The translations under genes and the position numbers were made by a program. Shown piece after piece: positions 53,944 to 62,000 of a stretch of DNA of 64,000 bases. This stretch comes from Bacteriovoracaceae bacterium. GTDB lineage: Bacteria; Bdellovibrionota; Bacteriovoracia; Bacteriovoracales; Bacteriovoracaceae. The notes beneath the pieces are model-generated. The model was not told the DNA's origin. It ran no database searches and saw only the letters and a program-made list of their open reading frames with translations. How positions within the stretch are numbered: position 1 is the first letter of the stretch; each line of letters begins with the position of its first letter. Location: the NCBI GenBank assembly GCA_947377285.1, contig CANCFT010000012.1, positions 1 to 64,000 on the forward strand, given 5' to 3'.

Positions 53944-55509
53944 ATGTTGGACAATAATATAATAGAGCAATTGAAATCTGTCTTTTTAAAACTAACAAAT
54001 ACAGTAGAGTTAGTTTATGAAGAATCAGATCATGCTGACCAAAAAAAATTATTAGAAATGTTAGAGGAGATTGCTGCTACTTCTGAATACATTCAGATGC
54101 GCCCCTCTACAATAATGTCTCCAAAAATGTCTCCAGCAGACATTCCTCAATTTCATCTTGAGTATCAAGGTATTGCTAATGGAATTTCTTTTAAAGGAAT
54201 TCCATCAGGTCATGAATTTACTTCCCTTGTACTTGCAATCTTGAATTCAGATGGACACGGAAAATTTCCTGACGACAAAATCATAGAGAGAATTAAAAAA
54301 TTAAAAGGTCCTATTCATTTGAGAACTTTTATTTCACTGACATGTGATAATTGTCCTGAAGTAGTTCAAATATTAAATCAAATGGCAATTATTCATAGTG
54401 ACTTCAATCATCAAATGATTGATGGAGCTTATGTTCAAGAAGAAATTAAAGAATTAGGAATACAAGGTGTTCCAAGTGTTATTCATGATTCAAAATTAAT
54501 TTATTCAGGTAAATTAAATTTAATTGATCTGTTAATCACTCTAGAAGTAACTTTTGGTATGTCTGAATCAACAGGTATTACACACGCTGACTTAGGTCAG
54601 TTTGACGTAGTGGTTATCGGTGGAGGTCCTGCAGGATCTTCTGCAGCTATTTATAGTGCAAGAAAAGGACTAAAAACAGCAATCTTAGCAGAGAAAATGG
54701 GGGGCCAGGTTCAAGACACTAAGGGAATTGAAAATCTTATTGGTGTTAAATACACTGAAGGACCAAAACTAGTTGCTCAACTTAATCAGCATATTGCTGA
54801 ATATCCTATTACTGTATTTGAACATAGAAGAGTAAGTGCAGTCTTAGAAGAACCGATAAAGCGAATTGAGCTTGTAGGGGGGGAATTCATAACAGCAAAA
54901 GCTATCATTGTTACGACAGGAGCAAAGTGGAAAGAGTTGGGTATTCCAGGTGAAAAAGAATATATCGGAAGAGGTGTCGCTTTTTGTCCTCATTGTGATG
55001 GTCCTTATTATAAAGGAAAAAAAATAGCAGTAGTCGGTGGCGGAAACTCTGGAGTTGAAGCCGCGATTGATTTAGCAGGTATTGTCAAAGAAGTAGTCTT
55101 ATTCGAATTTATGGATCAATTAAAAGCTGATAAAGTTTTAGTAGATAAATTAAAATCACTTCCGAATGTTTCAATTTTAACCGATGCTCGAACTTCACAA
55201 ATTATTGGTGATGGTCAGAAAGTCATTTCATTAGAATATGAAAATCGCAAAACAAAAAAAATGGAAAAAGTTGATCTAGATGGAATTTTTGTACAAATAG
55301 GACTTTTGCCAAACAGTGGATTTATTAAAAACTTAGTTGAGACGACAAAGTTTGGAGAAATTGTCATTGATCCTAAAGGGCGAACTACAGTCAAAGGAAT
55401 TTACGCTGCAGGAGACGTTACTACTATACCTTTTAAACAGATTGTAATTGCCATGGGAGAAGGGGCGAAAGCGGCACTTACTGCTTTTGAAGATCAGATG
55501 TTGTCCTAA
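53944..55509 (+). CDS. ahpF: Alkyl hydroperoxide reductase subunit F
   Basis: 521 residues. The N-terminal double thioredoxin-like domain has a CxxC at C134/C137 (LTCDNCPEV). The FAD/NAD domains follow: VVIGGGPAGSSAAIYSARKG (about 221-240), the redox pair C348/C351 in AFCPHCDGPYY, and IYAAGDVTTIPFKQI near the end. It passes electrons from NADH through FAD and two disulfides to AhpC. It converges with the sugar kinase gene 8 bases away. Confidence 0.96.
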   Translation: MLDNNIIEQLKSVFLKLTNTVELVYEESDHADQKKLLEMLEEIAATSEYIQMRPSTIMSPKMSPADIPQFHLEYQGIANGISFKGIPSGHEFTSLVLAILNSDGHGKFPDDKIIERIKKLKGPIHLRTFISLTCDNCPEVVQILNQMAIIHSDFNHQMIDGAYVQEEIKELGIQGVPSVIHDSKLIYSGKLNLIDLLITLEVTFGMSESTGITHADLGQFDVVVIGGGPAGSSAAIYSARKGLKTAILAEKMGGQVQDTKGIENLIGVKYTEGPKLVAQLNQHIAEYPITVFEHRRVSAVLEEPIKRIELVGGEFITAKAIIVTTGAKWKELGIPGEKEYIGRGVAFCPHCDGPYYKGKKIAVVGGGNSGVEAAIDLAGIVKEVVLFEFMDQLKADKVLVDKLKSLPNVSILTDARTSQIIGDGQKVISLEYENRKTKKMEKVDLDGIFVQIGLLPNSGFIKNLVETTKFGEIVIDPKGRTTVKGIYAAGDVTTIPFKQIVIAMGEGAKAALTAFEDQMLS

Positions 55510-55517
55510 TTTATATT

Positions 55518-56492
55518 TTATAGATAAGGTAAATAACCAGCTCCGATAACTCCAGCTTGATTTTGAGTTTTTGCTAATTGGATAGTTGTTTTAAATTGAG
55601 GATTGAATTCATTTATCAACGTTGAATAATGCTTTTTCATATTATCAAAATAGAGGTCTTTGATTTTAATCAAACCACCAGAGATAAAGATTCCTTCTAA
55701 GTGAAAGCCAATAGAAAGGTCATAACAAATAATGGCCAAGGCAAAAGCCATTTCATCAAAAAGGATTTGGTATTTTTTTTCTCCGGTCTTGTAATCATGA
55801 ACGAGTTCTTCAACAGATTCTCCGGTGAATCCAAGGGCCTTTCCTCGTCTAAGTAAAGCTGTTCCTGAAGCAATTCCTTCAATCGTATATTTTTTTAAAT
55901 CTTTAGGGTTTTTCATCAATGAGTTCATGTCAGCTATGATATGACCAAATTCAGACCCCATGCCATTAGAATGGCAAGGTCGAGAGTTAAAAATCACACC
56001 TGTGCCAATGCCGGTTCCAACTGTAACAACGGCATAACTTTGCTTATTTTGAGCTCCTCCAATCCAACCTTCAGCTAATGCAGCAGCAATAGCATCGTTT
56101 TGAAAACTTACGCTTGTCTTCATTTTTGATTTAAGTAATGAATCAAATAATAAGTCCTTTATTGCAACAGTCTTCCATCCAGGAAAATTCACGGGATTTA
56201 TTAGTTGCCCTTTTAAGGTATCGAGTGGACCTGCACTCGCAAGGCCTACTCCTCTGAAATGTTTTTTATCACATTCCTGTGGAAAACGTTTTTTGAAATC
56301 ATGGCAGATGTCAGTCATTAGACTTATAATTCTTTTTTGAGTTTTTAAGGGAGTAGAATCTTTACTCATTTCTACTGGGAATTTAATACTGTCAATCAAT
56401 TCACCCTTTTGATTCAAAAGAGCTCCTGCGAGTTTTGTTCCACCTAAGTCTAAACCAATCGTAAAAGAATTTTTTACAGTTAACTTTTTCAT
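55518..56492 (-). CDS. ROK family sugar kinase (glucokinase-like)
   Basis: 324 residues from ATG 56492; a frame to 56528 would overlap the amylase. ROK features: phosphate-1 loop GLDLGGTKLAGAL near the N-terminus and VGTGIGTGVIFN in the middle, with EFGHI following. The Cys cluster of the ROK zinc site (CxCGxxGCxE) is absent and replaced by KNPKDLKKYTIEGI. It is the last gene of the maltodextrin operon and would phosphorylate the glucose released. No N-terminal HTH, so it is an enzyme rather than a repressor. Confidence 0.85.
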   Translation of the reverse strand: MKKLTVKNSFTIGLDLGGTKLAGALLNQKGELIDSIKFPVEMSKDSTPLKTQKRIISLMTDICHDFKKRFPQECDKKHFRGVGLASAGPLDTLKGQLINPVNFPGWKTVAIKDLLFDSLLKSKMKTSVSFQNDAIAAALAEGWIGGAQNKQSYAVVTVGTGIGTGVIFNSRPCHSNGMGSEFGHIIADMNSLMKNPKDLKKYTIEGIASGTALLRRGKALGFTGESVEELVHDYKTGEKKYQILFDEMAFALAIICYDLSIGFHLEGIFISGGLIKIKDLYFDNMKKHYSTLINEFNPQFKTTIQLAKTQNQAGVIGAGYLPYL

Positions 56493-56508
56493 GACATCAT
56501 CCGCTTTT

Positions 56509-57903
56509 TTATTGAAGTACAATTGCACTCATCTTATTAATTTGAATTTTAGCAATTCCACTTTGGTTAACATGGATTTGTTGAGAACAGTTCTGATTTA
56601 AAAGATTGCAGTAAAATCCAGCAGGTAATCCAGTTTGAAAATCTTTCAAAACAATATGATCACTATTGTTAATGGCAACAAAGCCTAAGTTTCCTCTTGA
56701 GAAAGATAGAATATCCTGGCCATTAGTCCACCAGTTTTGAACGTAAAAATTTTTGTCAGCAATATTTCTAAACTTAACAAGTGAATTTACATAACTTCTT
56801 TTATGTTCACACATAAACGGCGCGATACACTCAGTGTTACTGTTGAGCATAGGCTTAGTCATTAAGTTTTGATCAACAGGAGGACCGTCATTATAATCTT
56901 GAAAATGATAACTTGAATAAAGTTGTGGGTAACCAAAAGGATAAGTAAGCATGAAGATTTGTGCGAGATCAAATATTTCTTGGTCGTATTGAGCACTTAA
57001 AAGCATTGAGCGATCAACATTCCGTTGAAGGTCATGATTATCAATAAACACAACACTGTCTTCACTATTAGGTAAATAATCGGTCATGGATGTTATAAGA
57101 TTGAAGTTTTTATTTTTGAAAGCTTGGCCGATAATAAAAGGATAAGCATATGCCGAAACATCGCCAATTTTTGTATAATCACTAACAATAATTGGGTCAC
57201 CCGAACTAGTAATTAATTCTTGAACGATATAAACTTTTTTTGATAAATTTTCCGTTATGGCCGAAATATCCTTTGCTGGAATATGTTTGGCTGCATCGAT
57301 CCTAAAACCATTGACTCCCATTCCAATTAATCTATTGAGGTAATTTTTAATAGTTTGTTGTACGGACTCTGATTCTGTTTTTAAATCAGCTAAATTTACT
57401 AATTCACAGTTTTGAAGTTCATAGAGATCTTGAAAGTTTTTAATGTCATCATTGCCATTTCTATTGCAATGATGAAAATCATTAAAACTATACAATTGAT
57501 CATATTGGTAATGAGTAAAAGTAGAGCCACCAATTCCATGACCTTCTTCTATACCGGCCATATGATTAAAAACAACATCAACATAAACATCGACGCCTGA
57601 AAGATTGCATCGTTTAACCATGTCTCTAAATTGGACTTCATTGCCTGATCGAGAATAAATATTATAACTTACAGGTTGATACCTCTCCCACCAAGGACTG
57701 TTTTTCCAAACCATATGCTCTTGTGGAGGGGAGACTTGAACCGCGGAGTAGCCATTTGGGCCTAAATTGTTTTCGCATTCTTTAGCAATATCAGACCAAG
57801 GCCATTCAAATAATTGTACAAAAACAGTGCGAGGAGTGCTTGCAAAGCTAAAGTTTAAAAGGGTCAAGGTAATTACAAGAACGTAAAAAATTGTTTTTTT
57901 CAT
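56509..57903 (-). CDS. Secreted animal-type alpha-amylase (GH13)
   Basis: 464 residues from ATG 57903, where the signal peptide starts (MKKTIFYVLVITLTLLNFSFA). Catalytic D203 (GFRIDAAKH), E229 (VQELI) and D291 (IDNHDLQR) are present. The N-terminal block LFEWPWSDIAKECE and GYSAVQVSPPQEH are those of animal-type amylases (GH13_24-like). In that group Arg, Asn and Arg bind chloride; here R201 and N289 fit, but the third position appears to be Q327 in YPFGYPQLYSSY, as in chloride-independent relatives. It cuts internal alpha-1,4 bonds outside the cytoplasm. It follows malK by 10 bases. Confidence 0.92.
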   Translation of the reverse strand: MKKTIFYVLVITLTLLNFSFASTPRTVFVQLFEWPWSDIAKECENNLGPNGYSAVQVSPPQEHMVWKNSPWWERYQPVSYNIYSRSGNEVQFRDMVKRCNLSGVDVYVDVVFNHMAGIEEGHGIGGSTFTHYQYDQLYSFNDFHHCNRNGNDDIKNFQDLYELQNCELVNLADLKTESESVQQTIKNYLNRLIGMGVNGFRIDAAKHIPAKDISAITENLSKKVYIVQELITSSGDPIIVSDYTKIGDVSAYAYPFIIGQAFKNKNFNLITSMTDYLPNSEDSVVFIDNHDLQRNVDRSMLLSAQYDQEIFDLAQIFMLTYPFGYPQLYSSYHFQDYNDGPPVDQNLMTKPMLNSNTECIAPFMCEHKRSYVNSLVKFRNIADKNFYVQNWWTNGQDILSFSRGNLGFVAINNSDHIVLKDFQTGLPAGFYCNLLNQNCSQQIHVNQSGIAKIQINKMSAIVLQ

Positions 57904-57913
57904 AAGTATTATT

Positions 57914-58960
57914 TTATTGGATAAGACTGCCCGATTTTTTGTCAAAAAGTTTAAGTTTACTTTGATCGACATTTAAAAAAACTTTATCGTTTATTTTTGG
58001 AATATTTTGTCCTTGAATAAAGAGTTTAATGACTTCATTACCAGTGTGAACATGGAGTAAACCATTTGGACCTAAGTTTTCAAAAAATTGGACAGTACCC
58101 GCAATTCCTTGGTTTTCACTTAGAGTAATATTTTCTGGTCTTATGCCTAGGACTACGTCGTGAGACGAAATGTCTTTAGAAATATTAAAATCAAAATCTT
58201 TATGAACAAAATAATTATTTCTCATTTCACCATTTAATAAATTCATTTCGGGAGTACCGATAAAATTTGCGACAAAAATATTTTTAGGAGAATGATAAAT
58301 ATTAAATGGAGAATCAATTTGTTCAATTTGACCTTTATTTAATACTGCAATTCGGTCTCCCATCGTCATCGCTTCAGTTTGATCATGGGTGACATAGATG
58401 ATTGTACTTTTAAAAATTTGGTGAATTTTTTTTATTTCGATTCGCATTTGTTGTCTTAAATGAGCATCTAAATTAGATAGTGGTTCATCAAATAAAATGA
58501 CAGGTGCTCTTCTTGCCAAGGCTCTTCCTAAAGAAACTCGTTGGCGCTGCCCCCCAGAAAGGTCTTTGGGTTTACGTTGAAGTAAGGGAGTCATTTGGAG
58601 CAGGTCTGCAATCTCATGTATTCGATTGCGGATTTCAACAGGTGGCAGTTTTCGTATTTTTAAAGAAAATTCCATGTTTTCATAAACGGACATATGGGGA
58701 TATAAGGCATAACTTTGAAATACCATCGCAATATCTCTATTTTGTGGTTCAACCAAAGTTATATTTTTTCCACCTATGAAGACTTCACCAGTCGAAGAGC
58801 TTTCAAGACCTGAAATAATTCTTAGTAATGTTGATTTTCCACAACCAGAAGGTCCAACTAGAACTAAGAATTCACCAAGGTTAACTTCTAGTGAAACATT
58901 TTTCAAGATTGTATTGAAACCAAAGCTTTTAGTAATATTTTTTAATTCGAGAGCATTCAT
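57914..58960 (-). CDS. malK: MalK-type maltodextrin ABC transporter ATPase
   Basis: 348 residues from ATG 58960 behind AAGGGA; a frame to 59077 would overlap malG. Walker A GPSGCGKST, Q-loop VFQSYALYPHMSV, signature LSGGQRQR, Walker B VILFDEPLSNLD and H-loop YVTHDQ are all present, followed by the C-terminal OB-like regulatory domain (TPEMNLLNGE, LGIRPENITL). Drives maltodextrin import with the fused MalE-MalF and MalG. It starts 2 bases after the malG stop. Confidence 0.93.
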   Translation of the reverse strand: MNALELKNITKSFGFNTILKNVSLEVNLGEFLVLVGPSGCGKSTLLRIISGLESSSTGEVFIGGKNITLVEPQNRDIAMVFQSYALYPHMSVYENMEFSLKIRKLPPVEIRNRIHEIADLLQMTPLLQRKPKDLSGGQRQRVSLGRALARRAPVILFDEPLSNLDAHLRQQMRIEIKKIHQIFKSTIIYVTHDQTEAMTMGDRIAVLNKGQIEQIDSPFNIYHSPKNIFVANFIGTPEMNLLNGEMRNNYFVHKDFDFNISKDISSHDVVLGIRPENITLSENQGIAGTVQFFENLGPNGLLHVHTGNEVIKLFIQGQNIPKINDKVFLNVDQSKLKLFDKKSGSLIQ

Positions 58961-58962
58961 AA

Positions 58963-59778
58963 TTATCCCTTCACACTGCCGACCGTGAGGCCTGAAACTA
59001 AATATTTTGAAATCATAATAAATAACACAACAACAGGTATACTGACGACTAAAGCTCCGGCAGCATAAAGTCCCCACTGAGTCGCTAAGCTTGCTTGGAA
59101 AGATTTTAATCCTAGAGGGAGCGTATACAGTTCAGGATCCTGGAGAGTGATCGCTGCGACTAGGTATTCACTCCAGCTGCTCATGAAGCTGAAGAGACCA
59201 GTGATAACCAAGGCCGGTGTCGACATTGGTAAAATGATTTTATAAAAGGCTTGAAAAGAAGAACATCCATCGAGCTTTGCAGCTTCTTCTAATTCTTTTG
59301 GGACTGTATCGAAATACCCTTTCATCTGCCAAATACAAAAAGGAAGTGCAGTGGAAGAATAAATAATAATGAGTCCTAAAAATTTATTAATGAGATGCAG
59401 TTTAGATAAGACTATAAAGAAAGGAAGCATGAGCATCGTCGCTGGAAACATTTGGGTAGTTAGCAAAGACATTAACATGATTTTTTTGCCTTTAAATTCA
59501 TAGCGAGAAATTGCATACCCACTTGTAGCAGCTAGGATGACTCCAGATAAAGTGACAACTGTACTAACGTATAAAGAATTCATCATCCATTTTAAAAATG
59601 GGGTATGTAAAAATAATTCAGAGAAGTTTTTCAAAGTCGATTGCGAGTTAAACAGTGCAAGGGATCGAGATCCAAAAGCATTGTCACCTCTGAGAGAGAT
59701 AGAGACGACGTATAACATTGGAAAAAGCGAAAAAAGGCAAAATAATAAAATGGTAAACCAAGATAGAGATTTTTTCAT
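58963..59778 (-). CDS. malG: MalG-type sugar ABC transporter permease
   Basis: 271 residues with six membrane helices. The EAA motif that contacts MalK is LEEAAKLDGCSSFQAFYKII (about 158-177). The N-terminus has FTILLFCLFSLFPMLYVVSI and the C-terminus ends SGLTVGSVKG, the MalG-like tail. The ATG overlaps the fusion gene stop (ATGA), so the permease pair is made together. Confidence 0.93.
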   Translation of the reverse strand: MKKSLSWFTILLFCLFSLFPMLYVVSISLRGDNAFGSRSLALFNSQSTLKNFSELFLHTPFLKWMMNSLYVSTVVTLSGVILAATSGYAISRYEFKGKKIMLMSLLTTQMFPATMLMLPFFIVLSKLHLINKFLGLIIIYSSTALPFCIWQMKGYFDTVPKELEEAAKLDGCSSFQAFYKIILPMSTPALVITGLFSFMSSWSEYLVAAITLQDPELYTLPLGLKSFQASLATQWGLYAAGALVVSIPVVVLFIMISKYLVSGLTVGSVKG

Positions 59779-62000
59779 GAATTGCTCTCCTTGCTTTCTT
59801 TGTTGATTTTATTTACCACTAAACTCATGACAATTAAGATAATAAAAATAATCATTGATAAAGCGGCAGCATATCCATAGCGGTATAAATTAAAGGCTGC
59901 CTTATAAACATAACTTACTAAGATATGTGTTTGGTCAGCAGGCTCTCCTGAGTTACTCACGAGCCAAATAACATTAAGAGTGTTAAAGGTCCAAATTGCT
60001 CCTAATAAAGCTGCTGGGCGAATTACAGGTTGAAGCATTGGCCAAGTGATATGTTTAAATCTTTGCCATGCGTTTGCACCATCCATTTTGGCCGATTCAT
60101 AAAGATCCGGTGAAATAGATTGAAGGCCACCGAGAGCGACAATCATCATAAAAGGAAAACCAAGCCAAACGTTGGTGATTACACAGGCACTGAACGTGGT
60201 CCATGGTTGAGAAAGCCATTGAATGGGAGAGAGTTTTAAATACTCTTGAAGAAAAATATTAATTGGACCATATTCTTGGTTGAACATGCCTCGCCAAGTG
60301 AGTGCCGTAATATATTGAGGTACTGCCCACGGAATAATAAGCAACGTTCGCCATAAGTTTTTCTTTGGCATCACTTGTTCAATAATGACTGCTAACAAAA
60401 CACCAATACTGACATGAAAAAAGACATTACTAATTGTCCAAATGATAGTTTTTAAAAAGACCTCATAAAATTTTGGGTCAACGATAACCGATTGATAGTG
60501 ATGCAATCCAATGAGTGTCCAATTATTAAAAGTTTTTAAACTGAAATTAGAAAACGATAATGCGAGGTTGTAAAAAAATGGATATATAATAACTGAAAAA
60601 ATTGAAATAAAAGCAGGAGCCATCATGAGATAGGGAAATTTATTGGCGCCTTTAAAATCTTTTAAAAATTTTTTTATTCTGGTTGCGATATAAAAAAGTA
60701 AAAACCCCAAAATTGCAGCAAATAAAAGCCATACTAAATATAAAGTTGGTCCTGGAGTAAGTTCTTCATTCATACTTTGAATTTGCTTTAAGGCTTCTTC
60801 TTGAGCTTTTTGAGCCGCTTGTTCGGGAGTTGCCGAACCTGCTAATACAGATTGGTATTGACCTCTTAATGAATCCCAAACAGCACGAACTTCTGGAACT
60901 ACTGGCATTGGTTTTCCAACTTCCATAATTTTAGAAGCTTCTTTTAATATGTCGTTGTTGATTACGAGTGGATCTAGTCGAGCTTCGAATCGAGATGGAT
61001 AAGTTGAAACTTCTTTTGTAAATATGAGCTGAGTCTCTTTACTAGTTAAAAAATTGAGTAATTCTAAAGTGTCTTTTAACTTAAGTGGATCTTCGATGTT
61101 GGCGTTTACTGAATATCCAGTTGTCCCTACCAGTGGTGCGGGCCATAGATTGGTTGAATTAATAAGTGGAAAACGAGCAATCCCAAAATCAATTTTAGCT
61201 GATTTATAATCTCCCCAAGACCAGTCGCCATTAATAATCATTCCGGCCTTACCTTCTTTGAAAAGTGAATTGGCCATTTCGTAGTCACATTCTTTTGGAA
61301 TAATTTTATATTTATCTCTGAAATCTCTCATTAATCCAAATGCACTAATCATGGCTTTGGAGTTGAGGTTTGGTTGATTCTTTTCGGTCATAAAATGATC
61401 CCCGAATCCATCGATCCAAGGTACAAAAAAGAAAGGTTCAGTAAAATTAAAAGCAAACCCAAATTGATCGATCTTCCCATCTCCATTGAAATCTTTAGTG
61501 AGGCTTTGGCCAATTTTAATTAATTCTTCAAGTGTTTTAGGAGGATTTGGAACAAGTTTCTTATTGTAAATGAGCATTAGGAAATTCCCGACGGTATTTC
61601 CAATCATATATGTTTTTTGATTAAACTTAACTAATGCAAGTGGGTCGAATTTTTTTTGTTCTTCGATAGGGATTAAATTATCTAGAGGACGAATGAGGTT
61701 CATCGTTGCAAATGGACCAACTTGATCACTTGGCCCATAAATTAATTCCGGCCCACTTCCACCCATAGATGAAGATTGAAATGCAGATCTTAGTTCTTCA
61801 GTTTCGCGATAGGTAACTTGTACTTTTATAGTAGGATGTTTAGCTTCAAAATCATCAACAACTTTTTTTAATACTTCCCTGTGGGAATAAATCATTTGAT
61901 GCCATAACTGAATTGTTGTGTTGGCCATTGCATTGTTTGAGAAAATAATCATTGAAACGCATAGAAAGACAAAAGTATGTAGTTTTTTAAATAGAATCAT
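59775..62000 (-). CDS. Maltose-binding protein fused to MalF permease
   Basis: 741 residues, two proteins in one chain. Signal peptide 1-26; substrate-binding domain about 27-412 (TIQLWHQMIYSHREVLKKVV, GDWSWGDYKSAK, LEYL-like lobes); then membrane helix about 418-442, a short basic linker, and the MalF permease of six more helices from about 457. The EAA loop is YESAKMDGANAWQRFKHITW (634-653). The frame has no break, so it is a true fusion. Topology fits: binding domain in the periplasm, first helix out-to-in, then the normal permease. A MalE-MalF fusion is known from Bdellovibrio. It overlaps pulA upstream and malG downstream by 4 bases. Confidence 0.93.
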   Translation of the reverse strand: MILFKKLHTFVFLCVSMIIFSNNAMANTTIQLWHQMIYSHREVLKKVVDDFEAKHPTIKVQVTYRETEELRSAFQSSSMGGSGPELIYGPSDQVGPFATMNLIRPLDNLIPIEEQKKFDPLALVKFNQKTYMIGNTVGNFLMLIYNKKLVPNPPKTLEELIKIGQSLTKDFNGDGKIDQFGFAFNFTEPFFFVPWIDGFGDHFMTEKNQPNLNSKAMISAFGLMRDFRDKYKIIPKECDYEMANSLFKEGKAGMIINGDWSWGDYKSAKIDFGIARFPLINSTNLWPAPLVGTTGYSVNANIEDPLKLKDTLELLNFLTSKETQLIFTKEVSTYPSRFEARLDPLVINNDILKEASKIMEVGKPMPVVPEVRAVWDSLRGQYQSVLAGSATPEQAAQKAQEEALKQIQSMNEELTPGPTLYLVWLLFAAILGFLLFYIATRIKKFLKDFKGANKFPYLMMAPAFISIFSVIIYPFFYNLALSFSNFSLKTFNNWTLIGLHHYQSVIVDPKFYEVFLKTIIWTISNVFFHVSIGVLLAVIIEQVMPKKNLWRTLLIIPWAVPQYITALTWRGMFNQEYGPINIFLQEYLKLSPIQWLSQPWTTFSACVITNVWLGFPFMMIVALGGLQSISPDLYESAKMDGANAWQRFKHITWPMLQPVIRPAALLGAIWTFNTLNVIWLVSNSGEPADQTHILVSYVYKAAFNLYRYGYAAALSMIIFIILIVMSLVVNKINKESKESNS

